A stretch of 20,866 bases of DNA from Chloroflexota bacterium (GCA_016875955.1 VGOH01000002.1:1-20866); one strand, 5' to 3'. Shown: positions 1 to 7,682, counted from the first letter of the stretch. Made by a program: numbers and translations. The notes: generated from the sequence alone by a model not told the origin.

Positions 1-969
1 GGGCACGCGGATGAGGTCAGACCGGTTGCGCCGCGCCCAGGAGAGATAGACCGGTGCCTCATAACCGGGAACAAGGCGCTTGTAGGAATTGACCCACTGG
101 CTGGTGACGGCGGTGATTTCCGGAGCATGCTTCAATAGTCCGGCGACAAAGCACTTGGCCAACTTGGAGAGGTGGTAAGGGTCTTTGGGGTCAAAGAAGG
201 CGTTTCGGTCACCTTTAAAGAGCGACTGGTGGGTGTGCATGCCGCTGCCGTTGATGCCGAACACCGGCTTGGGCATGAAGGTGGCGTAGACGCCGTATTT
301 CAGGGCCACCTCTTTGACCACCAGCCGGTAGGTCATTACGCTGTCGGCCATGGTCAGGGCATCAGTATACCTCATATCTATCTCGTGCTGGCTGCTGGCG
401 ACCTCGTGGTGGGAATACTCAACGCCGATACCCATCTCCTCCAGGGTGAGGACGGTATCTTTCCTCATGTCGGTGGCGGCATCCCGGGGGGTAAGGTCGA
501 AATAGCCCCCCTGGTCAAGGAATTCCGTACCCTTTGAATCTCGGAAGTAGAAGTACTCCAGCTCCGGCCCCACGTAATAGGTGTAGCCCAGGTCCGCCGC
601 CCGCTTCAGGTTCCGCTTAAGGACAAATCGCGGGTCGCCATCAAATGGTTCACCACCGGGCCGCAGGATATCGCAGAACATGCGCGCCACGGCATGGTGC
701 TCCGTTGACCGCCAGGGCAGCAGCCGGAATGTATCCGGGTCGGGCAGCGCCACCATATCGCTTTCATCAATGCGGGCGAAGCCCTCAATTGAGGAGCCGT
801 CAAAGCCCATCCCTTCCTCCAGCGCACCCTCAAGCTCTTCTACAGTGATGGCGAAGTTCTTCAGGAAGCCGAGGATGTCAGTGAACCACATCCGGATGAA
901 CTTGACATCATGTTCCTTGGCCATCTTTAAGACGTATTCTTTGCTTTCCTCTATATTTTTTTTGACCAT
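1..969 (-). CDS. glnA: Glutamine synthetase, type I (3' end beyond the window)
   Basis: Catalyses ATP-dependent formation of glutamine from glutamate and ammonia in the cytoplasm, the GS half of the GS-GOGAT cycle. The first 323 codons are present and the frame is open to base 1, so the C-terminal part lies outside the window. Visible hallmarks are the N-terminal beta-grasp with GFDGSSIEGF at residues 55-64, the GPELEYFYF metal-binding strand near residue 130, and the NGSGMHTHQS segment near residue 245. The start at 967-969 is chosen because AGGAGG lies 5 bp upstream. It begins 27 bp after the stop of a glnB remnant, the usual glnB-glnA order. Any adenylylation loop would be in the missing part, so the GSI subtype cannot be settled here. 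Confidence 0.96.
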   Translation of the reverse strand, partial: MVKKNIEESKEYVLKMAKEHDVKFIRMWFTDILGFLKNFAITVEELEGALEEGMGFDGSSIEGFARIDESDMVALPDPDTFRLLPWRSTEHHAVARMFCDILRPGGEPFDGDPRFVLKRNLKRAADLGYTYYVGPELEYFYFRDSKGTEFLDQGGYFDLTPRDAATDMRKDTVLTLEEMGIGVEYSHHEVASSQHEIDMRYTDALTMADSVMTYRLVVKEVALKYGVYATFMPKPVFGINGSGMHTHQSLFKGDRNAFFDPKDPYHLSKLAKCFVAGLLKHAPEITAVTSQWVNSYKRLVPGYEAPVYLSWARRNRSDLIRVP

Positions 970-996
970 TTTGCCTCCTAACTTATTGATTATTGC

Positions 997-1137
997 CTAG
1001 ACAGCCTTTTCACCTACTTCGCCGGTCCTGACACGAACCGCGTTTTCCACAGGCAGGACAAATATCTTGCCATCGCCCATATCGCCGGTACGGGCGCTGT
1101 TAGCGATGACGTGCACCGTTTTGGGCATATCATCATC
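997..1137 (-). pseudogene. glnB: 3' remnant of a nitrogen regulatory P-II gene
   Basis: Read on the minus strand in the frame ending at the TAG of 997-999, about 46 codons encode a P-II C-terminus. They begin DDDMPKTVHVIANSARTGDM and continue with GDGKIFVLPVENAVRVRTGE, matching the family ARTG-x-x-GDGKIFV-x-P-V-E and RTGE signatures. The N-terminal half, including the T-loop that contacts partners, is absent. Directly upstream, in another frame, is the start of an ammonium transporter. P-II proteins are about 112 residues, so what remains cannot make a normal trimeric sensor. An internal ATG at 1126-1128 has no convincing ribosome binding site. The likely cause is a deletion that also removed most of amt; an assembly join is the alternative. 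Confidence 0.82.
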
Positions 1138-1262
1138 AGAGTGGAGAGCACATTTTTTCTCCGCACCATGCCCCCGTAGAAGAGGGCCACTCCCGGCGTC
1201 ATGAGCATGACCAGTGCCGAGGCAGTTAAAATCCAGGCGGTATCTCCAGAATTTATCGGCAT
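1129..1262 (-). pseudogene. amt: 5' remnant of an ammonium transporter gene
   Basis: From an ATG at 1260-1262 the minus strand encodes about 44 residues typical of an Amt/Mep N-terminus: MPINSGDTAWILTASALVML, then MTPGVALFYGGMVRRKNVLS. The GDTAW motif, the first membrane segment and the FYGG-MVR-KNVL signature match the family. Intact Amt proteins are about 400 residues with 11 membrane segments. Here the homology stops after TLMM, within the tract at 1128-1140. The reading frame then runs for 38 further codons through the glnB remnant in the wrong frame, to a stop at 1014. The 82-residue fused product would not be a transporter. A TATAAT at 1277-1282 lies only 14 bp upstream of the ATG. Confidence 0.82.
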
Positions 1263-1408
1263 TTCAGAGTTCCTGTATTATACTTCATCCTTTTAGTCTA
1301 AATCCATATTGTTGCCAACAGATTACAGGCAATTTAAATTCATGTTACCGGAGCCCAAAGGCACCCCAGCCAGCGATGGCCGCGGAGCCACATTTATCAG
1401 GCCATTCC

Positions 1409-1555
1409 TTACTTTTTGGGTTGCTTTCTCTTCGGGACCGCGTTTGTCTCCAGTTCGCTCTTCTTCCGTTCAGATTTCAGCGGAACCGATTTCCGGCGGT
1501 TGTTCAGTTTTGGGGAAAGGCTGGCCCAAAGGTAACTTCTCTGGTAGATATCCAT
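1409..1555 (-). CDS. Possible small basic protein, 48 residues (doubtful)
   Basis: The frame opens at an ATG (1553-1555) and ends at TAA (1409-1411). The product starts MDIYQRSYLWASLSPKLNNR and becomes rich in Lys and Arg, ending KRKQPKK. The only ribosome-binding-like sequence is a weak GGGA upstream. I recognise no family. It lies alone in an otherwise unexplained gap, on the same strand as its neighbours. The basic tail could be chance in a short open frame, or it could be a genuine small nucleic-acid-binding protein. Conservation of the frame in relatives would decide. Confidence 0.2.
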   Translation of the reverse strand: MDIYQRSYLWASLSPKLNNRRKSVPLKSERKKSELETNAVPKRKQPKK

Positions 1556-1612
1556 CTTATTCCCGCATCATTCAGTATTAGGAAAGTTACGAGGTATAAC
1601 TGATAACCCCAT

Positions 1613-1640
1613 GGTAATAATATAAAAGAGAAATATTACC
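1613..1640. repeat. Inverted repeat GGTAATA-N14-TATTACC
   Basis: The arms are at 1613-1619 and 1634-1640, separated by 14 A/T-rich bases. It lies between the end of the orphan regulator gene and the amt-glnB remnant. It could be an operator or a weak transcript-end hairpin. There is no T-run to support a factor-independent terminator. Confidence 0.4.
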
Positions 1641-1690
1641 GGAAGATTACAGGGATGTTAAATCTTGGTGATAAGATAAGGCAGTGGGGG

Positions 1691-2380
1691 CTAGCTAATG
1701 CCTTTAAAGCGGTAGCCGATATTGCGCACCGTCTCAATATAGGTGTGCTTAAGGTCCTCAATCTTGTTGCGGAGGCGTCTGATGTGGACATCAACGGTGC
1801 GGTCGCCGCCGAAATAATCATAGCCCCAGACCTTGTTCAACAGGGCATCGCGAGTATAAACCCGGCCCGGGTGACTGGCGAGAAACCGGAGCAACTCGTA
1901 TTCTTTGAAGGTGAGGCCAATGCGCCGACCGCTGAGGTACACCTCATACCTGGCCAGGTCAATCACCAGGTCGTCGCATTTGAGTAACTCGCGGCTGTCC
2001 GTGCTGTCCGTATTGTCGAGGAGCCTTTTCACGCGCAGGACAAGTTCGCTTGAATTCCGCGGTTTAATGATGAAATCATCTACCGACTTCAGGTAAATCT
2101 CAAGGTTATCAGTAATCTCCTGGTTGAGCAGAGCGATGATGGGCAGCGGTCTTGCCCGTTTTATCCTCTGAGGCAGTTCCCAGATTTCTGAGCTGGTGGC
2201 GCGCCCGTTCATTTCCAGCATCACCAGGTCAGGCTCCTGCTCAAGGACCTGCTCAATCACCCCGTTCCGGGCGGGAGTGATGGCGCAGGCAAATCCCTTT
2301 CGGGCAAGTTCAGAAGGCAAATCGCTGGTGCCTTCACCGGCCTCGGTTATGATGAGAAGCCTCTTTTCCTGACTTGGCAT
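1691..2380 (-). CDS. Orphan OmpR-type regulator with degenerate receiver, GlnR-like
   Basis: The 229-residue protein has a receiver-like domain (about 7-122) and an OmpR/PhoB winged-helix DNA-binding domain (about 130-229). The latter shows LTFKEYELLRFLASHPGRVY, GGDRTVDVHIRRLRNKIE and a terminal VRNIGYRF. The receiver lacks the phosphorylation machinery. Glu56 stands where the Asp is expected (VMLEMNG), the acidic pair after beta-1 is ITEAGE rather than DDD, and the conserved Thr is Leu. Only the Lys of IIKPRN remains. It is the last gene of the glutamate synthase operon, 14 bp after the previous stop with a GGGAGGGGG ribosome site, and has no kinase partner here. GlnR of Actinobacteria is likewise an OmpR-type orphan with an atypical receiver that controls glnA, amt and related genes. 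A nitrogen-control role is inferred from this context. Confidence 0.85.
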   Translation of the reverse strand: MPSQEKRLLIITEAGEGTSDLPSELARKGFACAITPARNGVIEQVLEQEPDLVMLEMNGRATSSEIWELPQRIKRARPLPIIALLNQEITDNLEIYLKSVDDFIIKPRNSSELVLRVKRLLDNTDSTDSRELLKCDDLVIDLARYEVYLSGRRIGLTFKEYELLRFLASHPGRVYTRDALLNKVWGYDYFGGDRTVDVHIRRLRNKIEDLKHTYIETVRNIGYRFKGIS

Positions 2381-2394
2381 GGGCCCCCTCCCTC

Positions 2395-3153
2395 TCAGCC
2401 TGTATAAATTCTACCATAAGGGCGGAGCCAAAGGGGAAAGAGCTTGATAAATTTGTGGTTCAAAATTTCATCGGCATCATAGTCGAAATGGGCCGCGAAT
2501 TCAGCGATGATTTTCTTCAGTATCTGCCAGTCTCCTTCAGCCAGGTCGGCGGTGCCCACTTCTTTTCCCAGCTGGTGGCTTTCGATGCTTCCCCTGAGGT
2601 AGATAACGCCTCCGTGCATCCCGGTGCCAATAAACCTGGCCTTGTGGAACTGGCAGCCATTCAGGCCCAGCAGGACGAGGACGCCGCCCGCCATATATTC
2701 GCCCAGGAAATCCTGGGCGGTGCCGCCGATGACCAGCACCGGTTTTTTAGCCTGGTATTCTTTCATATGGATGCCCCCCCGGTAACCGATGCTATCGCGA
2801 ATGAAGATTTTACCGCCTCTGGCGGACAGGCCGATAATATCCCCGGCGTGACCGTGCACGATTATCTCCCCATTGTTCATCGTGTTGCCGCAACCGTCCT
2901 GAGCATTACCGTGAACGGCGAGCCTGGGCCCGTCCATAAATGCCCCCAGGTCATTGCCCGGGGTGCCAAAAATGTCGATTTCCACGGGCTTATTTAAATT
3001 GGTGCCAATATAACGCTGCCCGAAGACATTGCGCAGTTCAATCTTGCGGGTGCCATTGCTGGCGAGCTCTCGGAGCTGAGCGTTAAGGTCCCGGTAATAA
3101 ATGCCGCTGGCATCAATTTTCACGGCGTGATTATTTCTTTGACTGTTTTTCAT
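2395..3153 (-). CDS. Glutamate synthase GXGXG-domain subunit (GltB C-terminal domain)
   Basis: This 252-residue protein corresponds to the C-terminal beta-helix of the glutamate synthase large subunit. In fused enzymes that domain is structural and spans the amidotransferase and synthase sites. The repeating Gly-rich turns that define the family are visible from about residue 65 to 190, for example GTPGNDLGAF, NGEIIVHGHAGDIIG, GGKIFIRDSIGYRGG and MAGGVLVLLG. Its ATG follows the stop of the FMN subunit by one base (TGA-A-ATG), so translation is probably coupled. It resembles stand-alone GlxC/FwdC-type GXGXG proteins. The neighbouring amidotransferase and FMN subunits make glutamate synthase the best reading, rather than formylmethanofuran dehydrogenase. 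Confidence 0.9.
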   Translation of the reverse strand: MKNSQRNNHAVKIDASGIYYRDLNAQLRELASNGTRKIELRNVFGQRYIGTNLNKPVEIDIFGTPGNDLGAFMDGPRLAVHGNAQDGCGNTMNNGEIIVHGHAGDIIGLSARGGKIFIRDSIGYRGGIHMKEYQAKKPVLVIGGTAQDFLGEYMAGGVLVLLGLNGCQFHKARFIGTGMHGGVIYLRGSIESHQLGKEVGTADLAEGDWQILKKIIAEFAAHFDYDADEILNHKFIKLFPLWLRPYGRIYTG

Positions 3154-3154
3154 T

Positions 3155-4657
3155 TCAGCTTCCCGCCATCCTTACCCCCAGGATATCCAGCTCGGTATCG
3201 GTCAGCCCCACCCCTCTCAGGTGCAGTCGGTTGCCGCGCAGGCTTTCTATGGCATTGATGCCCATGCCCCCCAGCATCTCCTTCAGTTCCAGGCTCCAGC
3301 CGCGCAGGAGGTTGACCAGCCGCCTGGCCCCGATATCAGGGTTAACCCGCTTGGTCAGGAAAAGGTCGGAGGTGCAGATACCCCAGGCACACTTGCCGGT
3401 GTGACACTGCTGGCAGAGGCGGCAGCCCAGGGCAACCAGCGCCGCAGTGCCGATGTTGACGGCGTCAGCGCCGAGGGCGATGGCCTTGGCCACATCGCCG
3501 CTATTTCTTATGCCGCCGGAAATAACGATTGAGGCCCGGCTGCGTATGCCCTCATGCCTCAGTCGGCTGTCCACCGAGGCCAGGGCCAGCTCTATCGGGA
3601 TGCCGACGTTGTCGCGAATAATCTTGGGCGCGGCACCGGTGGCGCCGCGCAGTCCATCAAGCACAATGATATCGGCGCCAGCCCGCACCATGCCGCTGGC
3701 AATAGCTGCCGAATTATGCACGGCGGCAATCTTCACCGATACTGGTTTGGTGTAATGGGTGGCCTCTTTCAGCGCGTAGATGAGCTGCGCCAGGTCTTCA
3801 ATAGAGTATATATCGTGCTGGGGGGCCGGAGACAGGGCATCTGTCCCCTGGGGAATCATGCGGGTTGACGAGACCTCAGCACTCACCTTCTCTCCGGGCA
3901 GGTGCCCGCCAATGCCGGGCTTGGCGCCCTGGCCAATCTTAATCTCAACGACGCGGGCAACATCAAGGTAATCAGGATGAACGCCGAAGCGCCCTGAGGC
4001 TACCTGAACGATGGTATTGCGGCCATATTTGTACAGTTTGGGATGAAGTCCGCCTTCGCCGGTATTCCACAGGGTGCCTGCCTCGGTGGCCGCCCTGGCC
4101 AGAGATTCATGGACGTTCAGGCTCACCGCGCCATAGGATATGGCGGTAAACATGATGGGGACTTCCAGCCTGACCTGAGGCGCTAACTCCGCCTCTAAGT
4201 TCAGGTCCGGGCCGAGCGTTACCCGGTCCGGCTTTCTGCCCAGGTAGGTGGTGAGCTCCATCGGCTCGCGCAGCGGGTCAATGGAGGGATTAGTCACCTG
4301 GCTGGCATTGAGCACCAGATGGTCCCAGTAGATGCGCTGCCCTTTATCATTGCCCATGCCGGTGAGCAGGATGCCGCCGGACTCCGCCTGCTTGATGATG
4401 TCCTCAATGAACTCAGGCCGCCAGTTATAATTTTCCCGGTATTCCAGAGGATTTCTCCTCACCGTCAGGGCCCCGGTGGGGCAGAAGGTGACACAGCGAT
4501 GGCAGCCAACGCAGTTCTCACTGCGGCTCTTCATCTCATCGTCATCGGCATCATAGTAGTGATTGTCAAAGGAGCACTGGTTAACGCATACCTCACACCG
4601 GATGCACTTTGCCAGGTCTCTTGTCACCAGAAACTTGGGTGGTAGATATGTCTTCAT
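3155..4657 (-). CDS. gltB: Glutamate synthase, ferredoxin plus FMN-binding subunit
   Basis: This catalytic subunit makes glutamate from 2-oxoglutarate and ammonia using reduced FMN. It has 500 residues and the domain order of archaeal-type glutamate synthase. An N-terminal 2x[4Fe-4S] ferredoxin domain has Cys 18/21/24/28 and 49/52/55/59. The FMN-binding barrel follows, with the signatures GAKPGIGGHLPG, SPAPQHDIYSIEDLAQLI and DGLRGATGAAP. Near the C-terminus, ALGCRLCQQCHTGKCAWGIC carries the Cys cluster that binds a further Fe-S centre in the family. It lies 33 bp after the amidotransferase gene with only a weak purine-rich ribosome site, which may mean coupling. The ferredoxin domain suggests that electrons arrive via Fe-S carriers rather than directly from an NADPH small subunit. 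Confidence 0.94.
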   Translation of the reverse strand: MKTYLPPKFLVTRDLAKCIRCEVCVNQCSFDNHYYDADDDEMKSRSENCVGCHRCVTFCPTGALTVRRNPLEYRENYNWRPEFIEDIIKQAESGGILLTGMGNDKGQRIYWDHLVLNASQVTNPSIDPLREPMELTTYLGRKPDRVTLGPDLNLEAELAPQVRLEVPIMFTAISYGAVSLNVHESLARAATEAGTLWNTGEGGLHPKLYKYGRNTIVQVASGRFGVHPDYLDVARVVEIKIGQGAKPGIGGHLPGEKVSAEVSSTRMIPQGTDALSPAPQHDIYSIEDLAQLIYALKEATHYTKPVSVKIAAVHNSAAIASGMVRAGADIIVLDGLRGATGAAPKIIRDNVGIPIELALASVDSRLRHEGIRSRASIVISGGIRNSGDVAKAIALGADAVNIGTAALVALGCRLCQQCHTGKCAWGICTSDLFLTKRVNPDIGARRLVNLLRGWSLELKEMLGGMGINAIESLRGNRLHLRGVGLTDTELDILGVRMAGS

Positions 4658-4690
4658 AGTTCTTTCTCTTACTTCGGTATCAGTATCCGT

Positions 4691-5860
4691 TTATCTGCTC
4701 ACTATTCTGGAATCTGGCAAGGTGGCGCTGGCTCCGGCGACCGCCACGGGCTGTGTTTGCCGCGGTGTTTTCAGGCTGCCGACGACCGGTTCGCCTCCAG
4801 CCGGAATCCAGGCCTCATCTAAGTCAGGACAGACGAGGCGTATCGCTGACTCCTCAGAGGAAAGGTAAAGCATGCTATCTCTGGTGCCGACGGTCAGCGG
4901 GCGCAATCTGATGCGGTCGGTGAGCCCTATCATCTCGCCATGGTGGGCGATAATCACGGTAAAAGGCCCGTTTAAAAGCAGACTGCCGTATACCTGACGC
5001 AGGATTCTGAGCAACTTCTGCTCCCCCGGAGGGCGCCGTTCAATATCTGTCCAGAGAGGGGGCGCCAGTACGCGCGCCGCAACCTCTATGGGCAGCCCGT
5101 GTTTCCGTATCAGCAGGTCAATGGCGTAAGCCACTACCTCAGTGTCAGTCTGCATGGTGCAGTGATAGCCGAATTGCGCCAGGTAGCGCTGATTGATGCC
5201 ATAGGACGAAATCTCGCCATTGTGGACGACGGTCCAGTCCAGAATGCAGAATGGGTGGGCGCCACCCCACCAGCCCGGCGTGTTGGTCGGGAACCTGCCA
5301 TGGGCGGTCCACAGGTAACCTTCATATTGCTCCAGGCAGAAGTACTCGGCAATCTCCTCGGGATAACCGACCCCCTTGAACACCGCCATATCCTTGCCGC
5401 TGGAGAAGACAAAAGCATCAGAGAACCTGGTATTTATTTCCATCACCCTCTCCACCACGTAATCATCATCCGCCTGCCCCTCGGGTTTCTGCCGCCCGAC
5501 CTCAAGGAAGTAACGCCAGACCAGAGGTGGGTGCACAATCGCCGGCGTGGGCCGGTTGGGCACCTCTTCTGCCTGAATCAGATGAAACCGGTCGGCGAGG
5601 AATGCCTCAACATCCTGTTTTCCCTGCTGGCTGAGATACATGATGTGGAAAGCGTAAAGCTCAGCATACTGGGGATATAGCCCATAGATGGCAAAGCCAC
5701 CCCCCAGACCATTGCCGCGGTCATGCATATTGGCAATTGCCCTGATAACGCCTTTCCCGGAGAACCTCTTGCCCGATGTATCCATGGCCCCGAATATGGA
5801 GCAGGCATCAATTACTTTGTCATCGTGGTACGGGTTCTGTAGCCGATTAAGCTCTTTCAT
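4691..5860 (-). CDS. Class II glutamine amidotransferase subunit of glutamate synthase
   Basis: Releases ammonia from glutamine for the synthase subunit. The class II (Ntn) amidotransferase signature is complete: a nucleophile candidate in DACSIFGAMD, RGNGLGGGFAIYG, GRFPTNTPGWWGGAHPF, HNGEISSYG and MQTDTEVVAYAIDLL. I start at 5858-5860 because GGAGTGA lies just upstream. An ATG 27 bp earlier (5885-5887) has a poor site. From this start the protein has 389 residues and the candidate Cys is residue 20. Since the nucleophile must become N-terminal, a 19-residue propeptide is probably removed, as in glutamate synthases. The C-terminal ~150 residues are less conserved. The FMN and GXGXG subunits follow directly. 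Confidence 0.9.
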   Translation of the reverse strand: MKELNRLQNPYHDDKVIDACSIFGAMDTSGKRFSGKGVIRAIANMHDRGNGLGGGFAIYGLYPQYAELYAFHIMYLSQQGKQDVEAFLADRFHLIQAEEVPNRPTPAIVHPPLVWRYFLEVGRQKPEGQADDDYVVERVMEINTRFSDAFVFSSGKDMAVFKGVGYPEEIAEYFCLEQYEGYLWTAHGRFPTNTPGWWGGAHPFCILDWTVVHNGEISSYGINQRYLAQFGYHCTMQTDTEVVAYAIDLLIRKHGLPIEVAARVLAPPLWTDIERRPPGEQKLLRILRQVYGSLLLNGPFTVIIAHHGEMIGLTDRIRLRPLTVGTRDSMLYLSSEESAIRLVCPDLDEAWIPAGGEPVVGSLKTPRQTQPVAVAGASATLPDSRIVSR

Positions 5861-5892
5861 TATCGTCACTCCAGGGTTAAAATTCATATTCT

Positions 5893-7230
5893 CTATTCGC
5901 CGGCAACCAATTCTTCGGCGGGCTCAGTCTCCGCTGCCTGAACCAGGGCGGAAGGGGGCACCTCCAGGTGTGGCTGCCACCGTTCTCTGGGGAGAAGGGA
6001 GAGGCCAAAATCCTCCGCAACCAGCGCCTGCTTGAAATCAGCAACCCTGATTTTATCCCTGATTAGATTGCAGATGATGCCCGATTTCTCAATGTTGCCG
6101 ACGAAGACCAGCCCCACCACCTGCCCCTTTTTCAAGATGACCTTGCGATAGGTGCTGTCATATCTCTGGCTGAGCACTTCATAACTATCATCGGGCGGGT
6201 TCACGATTCCGGCGGAGACGGCGTCCAGCCCGAAATAATTCAAGGCATTCATGGCTATCCCGCCCGGGTATTTCGTCATTTTGCCCGCCATATTGAATCC
6301 AGCGGTTCTTCCGCCCAGATAGGCATTGGGCCATATCGGGGTGAGGCGGCACTCCCCATAGGCGATATCATAAGCCTCGGCAACGTCACCGCAGGCATAG
6401 ACATCAGGATGGGAGGTAGCCATATAATGGTCAACAATGACGCCGCGATTTATCTTTATCCCGGTACTGGCGACAAGCTCCAGGCGTGGTCGGACGCCGA
6501 TGGCCACTATCACCAGCTCACAGGGAATCGGGGTGCCATCGTCCAGCGTCACGCCGGTGACCGCATCCTCCGCGCCACGGCTGATTTCAGCCACGGTCCG
6601 GCCGGTTATGATTCTAATGCCAGCCCGCCTGAGCAATTCTTCCTCAATAGCTGAGGCGGCCTCATCAAGCATGACATTTAAAATACGCTCTTTCATTTCA
6701 ATAACGGTGACCGCCACCCCCCGCCGGCACAGGGCCTCCGTGACGCTTAAGCCGATGAGTCCGCCGCCGATGACTACCGCCCGTGATTGGCTATCCAGGT
6801 AATGGTCAATTGCCTTGGCGTCATCAAGGGTGGTGAAGGTGAAGACACCTCTTCTGCCTGCCCCTTTTATTGGCGGGACAATGGGTGAGCCGCCGGTGGC
6901 CAGCAGCAGCTTCTGCCACCGGATTTCCTCTCCGGATTCCAGTGCCAAGGTATGCTCATCAAGGTCAAGTCGTGCCGCCTTCTGGCCGAGGAAAGTGACG
7001 ACCTTGTTCCGCTCATAGAAGCCAGAGGGCCGGAAGAGCATCCTCTCCAGAGGACATCTCTCAGCCAGATACTCGGCGATGAGCGGTCGTGAGTAAGCCG
7101 GGTAGGGCTCGTCAGAGACAACCGCCAGGGTGCCTGGCCTGTCCACCTCGCGTATGGCTTCCACAGCGCCAATGCCCCCAGCCGAATTACCTATAATTAG
7201 ATATTTAAATCTGTGGCTACTCTGTACCAT
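5893..7230 (-). CDS. FAD/NAD(P)-dependent pyridine nucleotide-disulfide-type oxidoreductase
   Basis: A 445-residue two-dinucleotide-fold flavoprotein. The FAD site is GNSAGGIGA at residues 14-22, an unusual form of the GxGxxG loop also found in NirB/rubredoxin-reductase-like proteins. The NAD(P) site is VVIGGGLIGLSVTEAL near residue 152, and the second FAD contact is VYACGDVAE. No redox-active CxxC disulfide is visible, so it is not a disulfide reductase of the classical type. In frame a TAA lies 15 bp upstream, so ATG 7228-7230 is the earliest start. The stop lies 32 bp before the preferred amidotransferase start. The likely role is to pass electrons from NAD(P)H, perhaps with the upstream ferredoxin, to glutamate synthase. 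This role is inferred from operon position. Confidence 0.88.
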   Translation of the reverse strand: MVQSSHRFKYLIIGNSAGGIGAVEAIREVDRPGTLAVVSDEPYPAYSRPLIAEYLAERCPLERMLFRPSGFYERNKVVTFLGQKAARLDLDEHTLALESGEEIRWQKLLLATGGSPIVPPIKGAGRRGVFTFTTLDDAKAIDHYLDSQSRAVVIGGGLIGLSVTEALCRRGVAVTVIEMKERILNVMLDEAASAIEEELLRRAGIRIITGRTVAEISRGAEDAVTGVTLDDGTPIPCELVIVAIGVRPRLELVASTGIKINRGVIVDHYMATSHPDVYACGDVAEAYDIAYGECRLTPIWPNAYLGGRTAGFNMAGKMTKYPGGIAMNALNYFGLDAVSAGIVNPPDDSYEVLSQRYDSTYRKVILKKGQVVGLVFVGNIEKSGIICNLIRDKIRVADFKQALVAEDFGLSLLPRERWQPHLEVPPSALVQAAETEPAEELVAGE

Positions 7231-7313
7231 GCTGTCAGGTCCTTATGCAGATTATCGGCGCCGGAATAGACCGCAGAAATCATGCGCTCCTGCCTCGGGT
7301 CATCTCCGGGCGA

Positions 7314-7682
7314 CTAGTTCTGTACCGTAACCTCCACCACATTTTGCCGGGCGATGGCTTTCTCTTCATCGCCCTCTCTGGTAAAGACGTGCATTAATCC
7401 CATTACCTCATACTGGCCGTTTTCTAAATCCCTTGTATCCCATTTAACGGAGAAATTTTCGCTCCTGTCTTTTGACTCTCCAATCTTAATCCAGGTATTG
7501 GCATTCTTCTTGCGGAAATACCACGGATTGCACACCCTTTCCACGTAACCTGAGATACCCAGGGACGCTAATTCTTTAGCTAAGAGGGCTTCGTCATAAG
7601 TTTCCCGCAATTTCACCGTGCCGGAATAGGTTTTAATGACTTCACTTGGAATTAAATAATATGGCCCCCAATTTGGTGACAT
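7314..7682 (-). CDS. Unrecognised 122-residue protein with an Ig-like (Big_7-type) pattern
   Basis: I cannot assign a function. The start has a very good ribosome site (GGGAGGTG, 5 bp spacing), and the gene sits in the same-strand run between the ferredoxin and the flavoprotein, so it is very likely translated. There is no signal peptide or membrane segment. Residues ~46-122 show a strand pattern like bacterial Ig-like domains, with FSVKWDT, ENGQYEVMGLMHVF and VVEVTVQN at the end. Residues 25-45 look helical. One Cys (51) and four Trp (5, 54, 64, 81) are present, but no metal or cofactor motif. An Ig-like fold in a cytoplasmic redox operon is unexpected. It may be a scaffold subunit of the glutamate synthase complex, which is inference only. 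Confidence 0.8.
   Translation of the reverse strand: MSPNWGPYYLIPSEVIKTYSGTVKLRETYDEALLAKELASLGISGYVERVCNPWYFRKKNANTWIKIGESKDRSENFSVKWDTRDLENGQYEVMGLMHVFTREGDEEKAIARQNVVEVTVQN

Larger units (their letters stand above)
1263..1690. other. 428-bp gap between the amt remnant and the orphan regulator
   Basis: No large gene is recognisable on either strand. The plus-strand frames that stay open here have no family-like sequence. The gap holds a possible 48-codon ORF on the minus strand (1409-1555) and an inverted repeat with 7-bp arms GGTAATA/TATTACC (1613-1619 and 1634-1640). It also holds a GGTTATCAGTTATACC stretch on the minus strand at about 1594-1609. This is where the promoter and control region of the former amt-glnB-glnA operon would be expected. 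No clear -35/-10 pair stands out. Confidence 0.5.

Noticed and set aside
172..537. 121-codon frame on the plus strand
   Set aside because: It is the antisense shadow of glnA.
1014..1262. Genuine 82-residue fusion protein from amt and glnB
   Set aside because: The glnB part is read out of frame, so the C-terminal half is not P-II sequence; a deletion scar explains it better.
1277..1282. TATAAT on the minus strand as promoter of the amt remnant
   Set aside because: It is only 14 bp before the ATG, has no matching -35, and would put the transcript start at or after the ribosome site.
1214..1603. 129-codon and overlapping 90-codon frames on the plus strand
   Set aside because: They start inside the amt remnant, have no ribosome site, and their composition does not resemble a protein family.
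2374..2997. 207-codon open frame on the plus strand
   Set aside because: It is antisense to the GXGXG subunit and the composition looks like a reverse-strand shadow.
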